A DNA stretch of 64,000 bases from Saccharospirillaceae bacterium (GCA_021208685.1 JAJOJJ010000017.1:1-64000); one strand, 5' to 3'; shown: positions 36,920 through 47,459, counted from the first letter of the stretch. The notes: generated from the sequence alone by a model not told the origin. Numbers and translations are program-made.

Positions 36920-36967
36920 TGGCCCGCCCGAGAGGATTCGAACCTCTGACCTCTGCCTCCGGAGGGC
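36920..36967 (-). tRNA. tRNA-Arg(CCG) 3'-half remnant (att scar)
   Basis: On the minus strand this is a 48-nt tRNA-Arg fragment from the last anticodon-stem bases, with loop CTCCGGA, through the T arm (GGTTCGAATCC) to CCA. It matches the 3' half of the intact tRNA-Arg at 37259-37306 in 46 of 48 positions. The 5' half is missing. The stem is CTGCC/GGCAG here versus CGGCC/GGCCG in the intact gene, and the acceptor base also differs, so it derives from another tRNA-Arg(CCG) copy. Retained 3' halves are the hallmark of integration sites. Confidence 0.75.
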
Positions 36968-37229
36968 AGCTATCAGAGCAAAAAAAACGATTGAGAGCAA
37001 CTATCAAAATTTGATTCTATCCCGATGCAGCACCTTCCATGAATCAAAAGTAACAATCCTGTCATCAATACAGATACCCAACAGAAAAAAGACCCTACTA
37101 GAGATGGCTGCCAATGCAGATCACTACCAAAACTATTTGCATGACCTGCCAATACTGGGCAGTAGAGGCGCAGCCAAAAAGCGTATACAATGCGCGCACT
37201 TACAATATCAGTCTAGTCTAAAACTGAAA

Positions 37230-37306
37230 CCGCCCTTAGCTCAGCTGGATAGAGCGCGGCCCTCCGGAGGCCGAGGTCAGAGGTTCGAATCCTCTAGGGC
37301 GGGCCA
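37230..37306 (+). tRNA. tRNA-Arg (anticodon CCG)
   Basis: 77 nt with CCA encoded. The acceptor CCGCCCT pairs with AGGGCGG. The D arm is GCTC...GAGC; the anticodon stem CGGCC/GGCCG closes the loop CTCCGGA (anticodon CCG, reads CGG). The T arm AGAGG-TTCGAAT-CCTCT is intact, with discriminator G before CCA. All stems pair fully, so it should be functional. It lies in the gap between the multi-helicase operon and the CRISPR array, near a second, inverted tRNA-Arg fragment. Confidence 0.93.
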
Positions 37307-37476
37307 TCTTTTTGATATCTTCCTCCCGCGACCAAAAATTCCCTGTTTTAGTGGTTGAGACCAGATTGAGGCCATTCTGAGACCGTCTTTTATTTTGGTC
37401 GTTTTTTGATCATCCGCTTTTGATCGTTGCTCTCGTAATACCATTTCAGACTATTATTCACCAACTGACGCGGTTC

Positions 37477-38359
37477 TGTTTTATCTCAGAGAATATGAGG
37501 AAGCGAAGAACGGCGAAGTAAAGGTAAACCAAATCTACCGTTTATACCTATGTATACGGAGAACAGTCAGTTTTGATCTGCGTTGCGTATGCGATTTGCG
37601 GTTTATACCCGCAGATGCGGGGAACGGTGCCAACGCCAGAAAAATCTCAGTGTCGGCATCGGTTTATCCCCGCGGATGCGGGGAACGGACTCCGCCGGTA
37701 AGTGTTGCACTTAAAAATAACGGTTTATCCCCGCGGATGCGGGGAACGGGCGGGCTTCTTCACGCTCGGCATCGATATAGCCGGTTTATCCCCGCGGATG
37801 CGGGGAACGGAATGGCGATACGCTGTTTTTTGTTCGTGCAGGCGGTTTATCCCCGCGGATGCGGGGAACGGTTCAGCAGTAACAGCAACAGGAGTCACAT
37901 TTACGGTTTATCCCCGCGGATGCGGGGAACGGTGCCTGAGTGGACTGCGCGGTCTTCAGAATGCCGGTTTATCCCCGCGGATGCGGGGAACGGCCTTACT
38001 AAACCGCTGGCGCTCACACTGGCGGCGGTTTATCCCCGCGGATGCGGGGAACGGCTCAGCAGTAACAGCAACAGGAGTCACATTTACGGTTTATCCCCGC
38101 GGATGCGGGGAACGGGTTTATCCATCTTGTAACGTTTTTTCATATTACGGTTTATCCCCGCGGATGCGGGGAACGGCAACGCCGACGAGCATGGTCAGGA
38201 GAAAAACCCGGTTTATCCCCGCGGATGCGGGGAACGGGACCACGAAAACCATGAGATTCAGATATTTACCGGTTTATCCCCGCGGATGCGGGGAACGGGG
38301 ATTCTCTTTACAGCATTTTTTTAGAGTTTCAGGTTTATCCCCGCGGATGCGGGGAACGG
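37477..38359 (-). CRISPR. Type I-E CRISPR array
   Basis: 29-bp repeats and 32-bp spacers alternate with an exact 61-bp period. Twelve well-conserved repeats start at 37660, 37721, and so on to 38331. One with two changes is at 37599, a decayed one at 37538 and a very decayed one at 37477 (18 of 29 bases still match). On the minus strand the repeat begins CCGTTCCCCGCATC and ends GGGGATAAACCG, giving the type I-E crRNA handle AUAAACCG. The leader is on the right (cas2 side), so the decayed repeats are the oldest, trailer end. Two spacers (37872-37903 and 38055-38086) are identical except for one terminal base. The adjacent cas operon is complete, so the array is probably functional. Confidence 0.97.
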
Positions 38360-38454
38360 ACTTGATGCATCTTATTGTTTCTAAAGGTATTTTTCATCCC
38401 TTAAAAATCCACCAGATTTTTCACAATCACTCCAATTTGTTAAAGAGCATCAAA
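38360..38454 (-). promoter_or_regulatory. CRISPR leader with an exact boxA
   Basis: This 95-bp AT-rich segment separates the cas2 stop from the first repeat and holds the leader. On the minus strand it contains GCTCTTTAACA at 38438-38448, identical to the boxA antitermination element of enterobacterial rRNA leaders, 78 bp before the first repeat. BoxA would recruit NusB/NusE and protect the untranslated array transcript from Rho. I looked for a clear IHF site and did not find a convincing one. Confidence 0.7.
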
Positions 38455-39665
<1,211 letters not shown>

Positions 39666-39712
39666 TCCCTGTCTCCTCTGTCATTGTCAGTCGGGTAAAG
39701 GCTTAACCGGTA

Positions 39713-40312
39713 TCAGGCAGGCGCAATTGATAACATGCCGCACCCCATCGCTTTGGCCGGGCCTATACCCTGCCCGATCAACTCTTTGAGCTGCTCAGCA
39801 TCACTTACAACCAGAATGCCTTCAAAACACACCGGTTTGATCTTGCCACCCATATCAGACTTGCGGAAATACAGGGGTTGTTCTTCTACGACTCTGGCGG
39901 TCTCCAATTGTGCGGCCCCGTCCAGCTTACGAACCAGCCATTGCAGCTGCTCTTCTTCATGAATCAGCGGAACACGGCAGCTTTTGACACCGCCTTTGGC
40001 ATTAAGCCGCTCGCGCTGATCTTTAATGGATTTAACAGGATTGCATCTTAGCCTGAATCTCAGCCTGGCTCCCTGAGTTAAAAGCAAGGAGTACTCTTTA
40101 CTGGCCAACACATTAGCCACTTCGGCTGACACTGGTGCCTGTTGTGATTGCAGCAGGACTGCAGCCCCACGACCAGGCTGTAAATCTTCAACCCGAAACA
40201 AAAAATCCCGCCGGTCATCCGGTCGCCCCGGAAACAACTGCCATATCGCCCGATGCAACTGATATGGGTCTTTCGCCCAGTGCCAGTTGATCCATACCTT
40301 GCTCAGATACAT
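39713..40312 (-). CDS. cas6e: Cas6e crRNA endoribonuclease
   Basis: 199 residues from ATG 40312, which shares its A with the cas5e TGA stop. A longer start exists but the family begins MYLSKVWINWHWAKDPYQLH, exactly here. The His in DPYQLHRAIWQLFPGRP is the usual catalytic residue. It cuts the pre-crRNA at each repeat hairpin and stays bound to the 3' stem-loop as a Cascade subunit. Confidence 0.95.
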   Translation of the reverse strand: MYLSKVWINWHWAKDPYQLHRAIWQLFPGRPDDRRDFLFRVEDLQPGRGAAVLLQSQQAPVSAEVANVLASKEYSLLLTQGARLRFRLRCNPVKSIKDQRERLNAKGGVKSCRVPLIHEEEQLQWLVRKLDGAAQLETARVVEEQPLYFRKSDMGGKIKPVCFEGILVVSDAEQLKELIGQGIGPAKAMGCGMLSIAPA

Positions 40313-40974
40313 CAGCGACCTCCTTGTTGAACGATAAACCAATCGTGTGCCGCAAACTGCCGGGGTAACGAGATGAGGGGTTCATCACGAACCCGCAAGC
40401 GCCGGTCGCTTTCAGTGACCGGTTCCTCGCTGTAAACCACACCATTGGCTGCAAACGTTGCCAAAGCCGCCATAGGGTCGGATGCAGTGCACTCCCCAAG
40501 AAACAAAGGCTTTGATAGCGAACAACTTCGACGCCCGAGATAAGGGGTAAATACCGGTTTACGGGATTTATCCGTCAACTCATTCAAGGTTATCGGGGCT
40601 GCAGGTGTACACCAGACTGCCACCGTAAACTCGGCATCACACAGGTACTCGCGCCAGGTCTGAATCGTCTCGTGGCGTTTAAGCCCCCGATAATTTTCTC
40701 TAGCCTCCTGAACTGTATGGTAATCCGTCAGTTTTGACGCTTTAACGGGCTTGTCATTGACTGAACGCTCATCACAGCGCACAGCAAAACGCACACTGTC
40801 GGCCAACCGTTGCAGGCTGCTTTTGTCTTCCCGGCGAATACCCAGACAAGCGCCCAGCAATCCCAGCAGTCCACTGCGGGTCGGGAATGCCGCCACCGGA
40901 CGAGTTCCCTCAAACGTCGGCTGGCCCCATGCCTGCATCGGCCCGGCCAGCCGAAGAATCAGATAGGGTTGCAT
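40312..40974 (-). CDS. cas5e: Cas5e Cascade subunit
   Basis: 220 residues. The opening YLILRLAGPMQAWGQPTFEG and RPVAAFPTRSGLLGLLGACLG is the RAMP/Cas5 signature, and KPVFTPYLGRRSCSLSKPLF is the conserved C-terminal block of type I-E Cas5. It binds the crRNA 5' handle and anchors Cas8e. It follows cas7e by 2 nt. Confidence 0.95.
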   Translation of the reverse strand: MQPYLILRLAGPMQAWGQPTFEGTRPVAAFPTRSGLLGLLGACLGIRREDKSSLQRLADSVRFAVRCDERSVNDKPVKASKLTDYHTVQEARENYRGLKRHETIQTWREYLCDAEFTVAVWCTPAAPITLNELTDKSRKPVFTPYLGRRSCSLSKPLFLGECTASDPMAALATFAANGVVYSEEPVTESDRRLRVRDEPLISLPRQFAAHDWFIVQQGGR

Positions 40975-40976
40975 AC

Positions 40977-42227
40977 TCAGCCCTCGCCGTTGTTTTTGAT
41001 CCAGTTTTTAAGATCCGCCAGGGTTTTAAGGGGCTGTACACCTTCCGGAGCTTCTTCATCCGCTAATGAAAACTGAGCGGCAGCTCCTGTCAGGCCATAG
41101 CCCACTGCAACCCGGTTCCAATAAGCGGATAAGGCCTCAACCGAAGGCTTGAGATAACCCTCCTGACGCGCCTTGACCGGAGATTCAAAGGCATTGGCCA
41201 GCGATACCGGCACATCGGTGAAATTGACCATCACCAGATCAGCCGGGTTAAAGGCAGCAAAGGTACGTTGTTTGGCATTGGGGGTTTCAGTAGCCAGCAT
41301 ATGAGCCAGATGCGCAGCAATTTCCAGCGCTTTTTCACGGCCGACACCGCCGAGATTTTCCTGCAGTTGCGAGATATTCAAACTGGCGTAGCGGTAAAAC
41401 ACACCGGCAGAGAATTCCTGTGTATCCAGATGCCCAGAGCCAAGAGGATCCAGATCATCTACGGCTGTAAACCAGTCAATGTCAGAATCAACTGTATGAG
41501 TGGTGATAGCGTGGGCAATCGACATTGCACCGTCAATCGTGGTCATCAAACCCGAAGTAGCCATTCGCCCGGAAAGCGCAATATCGACAGCGTCGGCACA
41601 AGATTTTTTGAGAATGTCCATTTGCCCAGACACTTCTTTTTTAATCAGGGTCAGCATAAAAGCATCTTTGACTTCTTGATCGGACTTTTTAGGTTTCTTT
41701 GCAGTCGCTTTACGGGAGTGCTCTTTTGCCAGCTCTTTCTCTAGTTTTTCGGCTTCTTTTTCATTCAATGGTTTTTCGTAAACGTCCTTGATAAGAGTCA
41801 GGATGAAGTTGAACTCTCCTACCGACCAAGGAGCAACAGCTACCTTTTTGGCTTTCGCAGAAGGACCACTTTCTGACTCAGAGTCATTTTCACCGTCGTC
41901 TTCATCGTCATCAGACGCCGCAGGTGATTGCGCCAGAAAGATCTGTACCGCTTTGGTAACCCAGGCCTTTTCCTCTTCAGAATCTACCTCCATCCGACGA
42001 CAAAACTCTTCAACAAGCAAATCAAGCTTCCTTGTTCGTATGCTCGGATCACCAATATGGCTGGCGTAATAATCACTTTTACGAATTGCACGCTTAAGGC
42101 TCTGACTGGAAATACGCACGCGACGCTTACCACCAAAAACAGCGTCTTTCTGCATATTCATATCGTCACGGTTCAGACAGGCCGGACTATGAGAAATAAG
42201 AACGTGGAAGTTTACAAAATTGGTCAT
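40977..42227 (-). CDS. cas7e: Cas7e backbone subunit, with charged insertion
   Basis: 416 residues, about 50 longer than the E. coli protein. It opens [20 protein letters not shown] and has [18 protein letters not shown], the conserved Cas7e region that handles crRNA. The extra length is in roughly residues 100-185: a Ser/Asp/Glu-rich stretch ([16 protein letters not shown]) followed by Lys-rich helices ([23 protein letters not shown]). This lies where the thumb/fingers module is and may be flexible. Six copies form the Cascade filament. It lies between cse2 (12-bp gap) and cas5e. Confidence 0.95.
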   Translation of the reverse strand: MTNFVNFHVLISHSPACLNRDDMNMQKDAVFGGKRRVRISSQSLKRAIRKSDYYASHIGDPSIRTRKLDLLVEEFCRRMEVDSEEEKAWVTKAVQIFLAQSPAASDDDEDDGENDSESESGPSAKAKKVAVAPWSVGEFNFILTLIKDVYEKPLNEKEAEKLEKELAKEHSRKATAKKPKKSDQEVKDAFMLTLIKKEVSGQMDILKKSCADAVDIALSGRMATSGLMTTIDGAMSIAHAITTHTVDSDIDWFTAVDDLDPLGSGHLDTQEFSAGVFYRYASLNISQLQENLGGVGREKALEIAAHLAHMLATETPNAKQRTFAAFNPADLVMVNFTDVPVSLANAFESPVKARQEGYLKPSVEALSAYWNRVAVGYGLTGAAAQFSLADEEAPEGVQPLKTLADLKNWIKNNGEG

Positions 42228-42239
42228 GATTCGGTTTCC

Positions 42240-42731
42240 TTACGCGGTTTTCTTTTGAGGGAGGGCGAGTACAAAATCTTCAAGTAACTGACGGCGACTG
42301 CGATTATTCTCGTGCGTCCACCAGCTCAATTGCTCGACCATAGATGGCCAGTGCAGCACAGGCTCCGCGTGAGCCAGTAAGCGGCGCAGCTGTACCATAT
42401 CCTGCGGCCAGTCACTGCGAAGCACCTGGTAGATGCGGCGTTCGTTAATTTTCTCACTGCGAGCCAATGCTTTGCCCAGGCTGATTCCGTTGGGATTATG
42501 CGCATCAGGCTCGGCGTGTTTAATGATGTCTTTTCCTGCACTCAGGCAAAACACGGCCCGCAGCAACGTCTTTTGCTGTTTAGGATCGTGCCAGCCCAAA
42601 TTCTGTACCAGTCGATAAAACGCCGGAATATCCCGCAGGTCGTCGGGCTCGGTCGCCCGTCTTAATTGAGCACTGGCAGCGTTATCCAGCGCTTTCCAGG
42701 CGCGATACAACGCCATCGCATCAAGCTGCAT
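42240..42731 (-). CDS. cse2: Cse2 (Cas11e) small subunit
   Basis: 163 residues, all-helical. ALYRAWKALDNAASAQLRRATEPDDLRDIPAFYRLVQ and KALARSEKINERRIYQVLRSDWPQDMVQLRRLL are the family hallmarks. Two copies form the belly of Cascade and stabilise the target strand. It overlaps cas8e by 11 nt. Confidence 0.93.
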   Translation of the reverse strand: MQLDAMALYRAWKALDNAASAQLRRATEPDDLRDIPAFYRLVQNLGWHDPKQQKTLLRAVFCLSAGKDIIKHAEPDAHNPNGISLGKALARSEKINERRIYQVLRSDWPQDMVQLRRLLAHAEPVLHWPSMVEQLSWWTHENNRSRRQLLEDFVLALPQKKTA

Positions 42732-44247
42732 GGTAATCTCCTTGTTGTGGTTTTAAATCGGATAAATGTTTTTGCAGGCTACGACGGGCAATCGCCATGG
42801 TTCGTGCCAGTTTCGGGTGGTGACTGTAAGGCCCGGTTGCCTGTTCAAATAACTGGACACAGAGCTGCTGCAAATGCACTCGCAACTGATCGAATTGCGG
42901 CACGGGGTCGTTAAAATCCAAGTTGGCCAGCAAGGTCATTACCACAGGCTCACTTTGGCGAAAGAAGTCCCGTTCCGCCTTTTCATGGGCTTTAACCCCG
43001 GCGCCTTTAACATCGCTATTTTTTTTACCTTGAGCGAATATTTTCAGAGACTCCCACAGAGCAGACTTATAACCCATACCAATTTCGACCAGTCGTGGAA
43101 TAACATCGTCATGGGTTTGCCACCCCTGATGTAAGGCCATCACCTCGTGGCGCCGCTCCAGAATGGATGCCTGATTATTGCGATAGCCACCGACGATTAA
43201 ATGGGTCGCTGCCGTCGGAAACACCTGCTGGCTCTGACTGACGACTGATGCAGGAATCTGCCCCTCGCCCTTTGCTCCACCCAGTTTTACCAGTACCCGA
43301 CTGAGCTGGGTCCAGGAAGGTGCCGATGTGGTAAAGGCCAGGAATTTTTGCTCGATTTCTCCCTTTTTGTTTTGCAACAAACGAGGTGAATGAGGATGAG
43401 ACCAGGTGCCATCGACATCGAAGCTGAATTTAGCTTTTAGGAATCCGTTATAGCGAACATCCACCTGCTGGCCACAACCACTGCATTGCCCGGCACCCAC
43501 TGGTGCTGTCAGTTCGATGTGATCAGGCTGCCAGAACAGGCCGCGCAGCAGGCCAATCGTTGCGGCGGAAATACTGGATTTTTCCTTGATAGGCTGCTGC
43601 CAGGTTGGCTTCTGCTGTAACAACAGATCGTCACCGAACAGAGTATGCAAGCGCGGCCGGGTCAGTACGTTGAGCCATATCGTTGTACGCAAGTCTGCAC
43701 GCTGCTGATCCACAGCCTGAATCAATGTGGTCACCGGTGATCCACCGCGCAAGCCACTCTTAAACCCACCGCCAAAACTGGGCGCATTATTGGCTTGATT
43801 AAACAGAGCAATGGCTGCACAGCCGCCACAGAGAAAATCCCCCTGACCCGGCTCGTTCACGAACGTACAGTTCGTGGCACCCGTCAAACCGGCCATCAGC
43901 TTGTCGAGGCCGGTCACGTCTTTCGCAGCAACGCCCTTTACCTGCAAACACGGGTATTCCGGGTGATCCAGGCGGAACATGTCACCCCATTGGGCAATAC
44001 CTGCTTTAAAATCCGCTTCACTCAACGGCTGATTCAGAAAACGACGCAACGCTGCATCATCCTCAGGAATCCAACTGACCTGCACGATGCTGATTAACAG
44101 CTGCAGTGCCGCCAGCTCCATATCGTCGCGTGGCAAGCACAACTGCCAGCGCTGGTTAGTGCACAACAGCTCTTGCAGAGTAATTTTGACAGAGCCACCG
44201 CCATCCAGTGGCCTGACCGGTATCCATGCGTCATTTAACAGGTTCAT
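42721..44247 (-). CDS. cas8e: Cas8e (Cse1) large subunit
   Basis: 508 residues from ATG 44247, chosen because the family begins MNLLNDAWIPVR; the frame extends 17 codons further without homology. It contains QLLISIVQVSWIPEDDAALRR, and PSFGGGFKSGLRGGSPVTTLI with the glycine-rich L1 region that recognises the PAM. It reads the PAM and recruits Cas3. It overlaps the cas3 stop by 17 nt. Confidence 0.95.
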   Translation of the reverse strand: MNLLNDAWIPVRPLDGGGSVKITLQELLCTNQRWQLCLPRDDMELAALQLLISIVQVSWIPEDDAALRRFLNQPLSEADFKAGIAQWGDMFRLDHPEYPCLQVKGVAAKDVTGLDKLMAGLTGATNCTFVNEPGQGDFLCGGCAAIALFNQANNAPSFGGGFKSGLRGGSPVTTLIQAVDQQRADLRTTIWLNVLTRPRLHTLFGDDLLLQQKPTWQQPIKEKSSISAATIGLLRGLFWQPDHIELTAPVGAGQCSGCGQQVDVRYNGFLKAKFSFDVDGTWSHPHSPRLLQNKKGEIEQKFLAFTTSAPSWTQLSRVLVKLGGAKGEGQIPASVVSQSQQVFPTAATHLIVGGYRNNQASILERRHEVMALHQGWQTHDDVIPRLVEIGMGYKSALWESLKIFAQGKKNSDVKGAGVKAHEKAERDFFRQSEPVVMTLLANLDFNDPVPQFDQLRVHLQQLCVQLFEQATGPYSHHPKLARTMAIARRSLQKHLSDLKPQQGDYHAA

Positions 44248-46912
44248 CTGTTCTCTCCATTCCTCGCTCCTTGCTATAAAACAAACTGCCTTTGCCAATA
44301 GGAATCAGCACGCCACCCGCCTGCGGCCTTCCTTCTAGCCAATAGCGCTGATACTCATCGGGTTCGCCCAACCAACGCCTCCAGGATTCCGGCACACTGA
44401 CCTGATTCAGTGCCAACGCCTCACTTTGCCGATATTCGTCCAGCTGTTCATAAATGCTCGTGCCATCCAGTAACTGTTTGCCGACTGGCGTATCGACATA
44501 GGGAATCAGGGTCAGACTCTGAGCACCGTCACGCGTGACCGCCCGTTCGTTGGCATCGTTATCGCGCAGAGAAACCTGCTTAGCCCAGCGCACCATCTGC
44601 TTTGCCTTAAGCAGACTGGTGAACTCATCCTGTTCAAATTTCTCCATATCGGCCGTGACCCAAGCAGGTTCCTGCTCGTCCGGCTCATCGCGGTAAATAG
44701 ATTCAATCCAGTGACGATAGGCAGCGGGAAATTGCAGCGGGCTGGTGCCCTGTTCTTCGATTTTTTTCTGGGTACGCCACATCACCCGCGTGTGGCTGTA
44801 GATTTTGCCTAATACGCCAAAGCCTTCTTCTTCAGGCAGCAATACAGTCGCAATTGGGGATTCAAACCCCTGCGGGCGAACATTGTTTGAGTGCCGATGC
44901 AGTCGGCCTAAGCGCTGAAACAACAGGTCAACGGGACAAATCTGAGTCACCAGCCAGTCGAAATCGACGTCTAGGCTCTGCTCGACCACCTGAGTCGCCA
45001 CCAGAACCCTGCCTATGCTGCGGTTCTTATCTTTGCCAAAGCTGGCCAGTGCTTTTTCTTCTTTGCTGCGCCGATCGTGCAAGGTAAAGCGGGCATGAAA
45101 CAGCTGTAATTCGATGGACTGAGGCACCATAGATTGCAGTGTTTTGTAAGCCTGCTGCGCAACATCGACCCGGTTGCAGATAAGACAAACCTGCGCGCCC
45201 TCTGACGCAGCAGCGACCAGCTCCGCCAACAAAGCAGCGTTAGGGGCGGCTTCGTTTGAGTAGCGCGGTTTAAGCTGAACCGAAAAAGCAGCAGGCAATT
45301 CTTGTGGCTGATGCTGCAGATCAAAGCGTCTTGATTGTGTGCCAGAAACCCAGCTCACCAGCGGATACGGTGTAGTAGCTGGATCAGAGTCCGACAGATC
45401 CGGAGCGTCGGGCGCATAGCTGTTCTGCAACAGCTGCTTGTGCTGAGCAGGCAAGGTGGCGGACAACAAAATGGCGGAATTCCCCATTTTGGCCTGATCC
45501 CTTAACACCTCTTCCAGTAAGCCGTACATGTAACGGTCGTAGGCGTGAACTTCATCGACAATCAACACGCTGCGCCCGACACCAAAGCCACGCACAAAAC
45601 GGTGGCGCAGTGGCAGCACAGAAACCAGCACCTGATCGATGGTGCATACACCGATCTGCCCCAGAAATACGCGTTTACGGCTCTGTCCGATCCATTCGCA
45701 ACACTGGCTCCAGGCGTTTTCGCCTTGCAGATTTTCACCTTGTTGGCGAATCAGCTGAAATTTCTCGTTAAAACGTGAATTACCATGTGCCAACACCAGA
45801 TTCGGCTGCTTGAACAAAACCGGAGCCAGTTTTTCCATGCGTTCTAACATGGCATTAGCGGTTGCCTGAGTAGGCAACGCAAAGATGATGCTGTCGGCCA
45901 GATTGCTTTCCAGTAAACGCCAGGCGTAGGCCAATGCTGTTTCGGTCTTGCCTGAGCCAGTCGGGGCCTCAATCAGAGTTAGCCCGGATTCATTCGGCAG
46001 GTCGTTCACCAACACCTGCAGCTGGCGGGGCTGATAACCTGTCTCCAATAATTTCTGAATCTCTGCACCATTATTGAGATCGCCAATAACGCCGCTGTAG
46101 GTGAGCACCTGCAGAGCATCTTGCTGATAGCGCTGCTCAAAGTAGCGCTTCAGCTCATCCAAATCAGTGCAAGGATCAGAGCGAAAAACGAATGAGGTGT
46201 CTGTGACCATGGAACCCAACCAATCGGACACAGAACAGAAACCCGCTAACAGAGGATTTGCGGCAGGTGGAATATCAGTTAAAGACAGCCCTTCAGGCGT
46301 TAGAAATAACTCAGCAAGTACGTCAATCCATTGCTGACGCGCCATGTTATCGCGCTGCATCAGACCAGGGTTCTCGATCCATGGGCTGCAACCATCACGG
46401 ACATCGTTCTCGTCACGAAGCGTACCATGGTGACCGCAAACCGCTTTCAGCCATGGAAACCAGCTTTGGAAAGGATGCTCTGCAGGTTCGTCAAAGCCAA
46501 ATCCATCGCCTTCCGACTCAGGCTCATAGTCTTTGATAAACCAATAGAACCCAGCGGCCCCGTGATCGAATCCGTAGCAATCAGACGCCTGAGGTACGCG
46601 CTCTTTAGCATAATCCGGGTTCAGCAACAGACAAACGTCTTTCGCCTTCCCCTGAAAGCGGATATCAAACTTGCCCAGATCGTGCAGTGCTATAAAAAAC
46701 AGCACCCAAGCGCGAACTTGTCGCTCCCTCAGATCGGTTCGACCACAGAATAAGTTCCGCAGAGCTGGACTGCTATCCCACCAGCGCGCAGCGACACTGG
46801 CAACATCCAGACAGTGATAGGGCAACAGATGATACTCGTCGCCACGTTGCTGATCTGACTTTCTGGCCTTCCCCCAGTATTTAGAGATACGCCTAAACTC
46901 AGCTGACACCAT
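44231..46912 (-). CDS. cas3: Cas3 nuclease-helicase
   Basis: 893 residues. The N-terminal HD nuclease has YHCLDVASVAARWW and FIALHDLGKFDIRFQGK (HD pair). The SF2 helicase follows: LIEAPTGSGKTETALAYAW (Walker A near 316), DEVHAYDRYMYG (motif II) and VVEQSLDVDFDWLVTQ, with QRLGRLHRH as motif VI. It is recruited to Cascade R-loops and degrades the non-target strand. It is the first gene of the cas operon; the AT-rich 200 bp upstream (46913-47114) should hold the promoter. Confidence 0.96.
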   Translation of the reverse strand: MVSAEFRRISKYWGKARKSDQQRGDEYHLLPYHCLDVASVAARWWDSSPALRNLFCGRTDLRERQVRAWVLFFIALHDLGKFDIRFQGKAKDVCLLLNPDYAKERVPQASDCYGFDHGAAGFYWFIKDYEPESEGDGFGFDEPAEHPFQSWFPWLKAVCGHHGTLRDENDVRDGCSPWIENPGLMQRDNMARQQWIDVLAELFLTPEGLSLTDIPPAANPLLAGFCSVSDWLGSMVTDTSFVFRSDPCTDLDELKRYFEQRYQQDALQVLTYSGVIGDLNNGAEIQKLLETGYQPRQLQVLVNDLPNESGLTLIEAPTGSGKTETALAYAWRLLESNLADSIIFALPTQATANAMLERMEKLAPVLFKQPNLVLAHGNSRFNEKFQLIRQQGENLQGENAWSQCCEWIGQSRKRVFLGQIGVCTIDQVLVSVLPLRHRFVRGFGVGRSVLIVDEVHAYDRYMYGLLEEVLRDQAKMGNSAILLSATLPAQHKQLLQNSYAPDAPDLSDSDPATTPYPLVSWVSGTQSRRFDLQHQPQELPAAFSVQLKPRYSNEAAPNAALLAELVAAASEGAQVCLICNRVDVAQQAYKTLQSMVPQSIELQLFHARFTLHDRRSKEEKALASFGKDKNRSIGRVLVATQVVEQSLDVDFDWLVTQICPVDLLFQRLGRLHRHSNNVRPQGFESPIATVLLPEEEGFGVLGKIYSHTRVMWRTQKKIEEQGTSPLQFPAAYRHWIESIYRDEPDEQEPAWVTADMEKFEQDEFTSLLKAKQMVRWAKQVSLRDNDANERAVTRDGAQSLTLIPYVDTPVGKQLLDGTSIYEQLDEYRQSEALALNQVSVPESWRRWLGEPDEYQRYWLEGRPQAGGVLIPIGKGSLFYSKERGMERTDEPVK

Positions 46913-47114
46913 CTCACTTCCTGTTCACATTCCGTTGTTTCAGTGTTCTATGGATCCTGACGCTTTCCAATGCTGTATAAAAAAACATGTCGGTAAAGGC
47001 GATACATCCGGCATTGACCGGCGCCTATCAGAGCATTGTCATTTATTACTCTGGCAGTATCTTCAGCTAACCAGTTAGATCATCACTATACATTGATGAG
47101 GCAACATGTGAATT

Positions 47115-47330
47115 TTATTTATCAAATTTATCATTAACTTTTTCCAGCAAGTCTCCGACCTCACACTCGAACAGCTCGCAGAGCTTATCAATGGCTTCCA
47201 GATCTATGCGCTGAGCCGTCTCTTTGTACAGCAACGTGATGGTATTGCGGTTAAGTCCAGTCTCCCGGGCCACATCCACAATCTTCAACTTCTTCTCGCC
47301 CATCAACCGCGCCAGATGACATCGAATCAC
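47115..47330 (-). CDS. XRE-type regulator (module 2)
   Basis: 71 residues using GTG 47330, where VIRCHLARLMGEKKLKIVDVA starts as in related YozG-like regulators; an ATG 14 codons earlier is possible. The helix-turn-helix is RETGLNRNTITLLYKETAQRI and the tail KLCELFECEVGDLLE is typical. It is divergent from the excisionase-like gene at 47482 and likely controls module 2. Only general fold similarity to the module-1 regulator is visible. Confidence 0.78.
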   Translation of the reverse strand: MIRCHLARLMGEKKLKIVDVARETGLNRNTITLLYKETAQRIDLEAIDKLCELFECEVGDLLEKVNDKFDK

Positions 47331-47337
47331 AAAAATT

Positions 47338-47459
47338 ACTCCTGAATAAAAAAAAATCATCCAGAATGGCAAAAAACCATTGTAAAAATCATTTCATCGT
47401 GCAAAATGTTATTCAGGATGACATTTAGCCAACTCGAATGGCTTTAGTACATCCAGAAT
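47338..47459. promoter_or_regulatory. Repeated CATCCWGAAT operators (module 2)
   Basis: CATCCAGAAT is at 47358-47367 and 47450-47459 on the plus strand, its inverted form ATTCAGGATG is at 47411-47420, and a weaker ACTCCTGAAT is at 47338-47347. All lie around the xis-XRE divergent promoter region. They are unlike the TGTAGAGCA sites of module 1. The set is the likely binding array of the 47115-47330 regulator. Confidence 0.6.

Noticed and set aside
36864-37358. 164-codon frame across both tRNA sequences
   Set aside because: It reads through the tRNA-Arg fragment and the intact tRNA gene; the protein-like text is only tRNA translated.
38116-38147. Partial CRISPR repeat inside a spacer (starts GTTTATCC)
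   Set aside because: Only eight bases resemble the repeat and the 61-bp period is not disturbed; likely chance.
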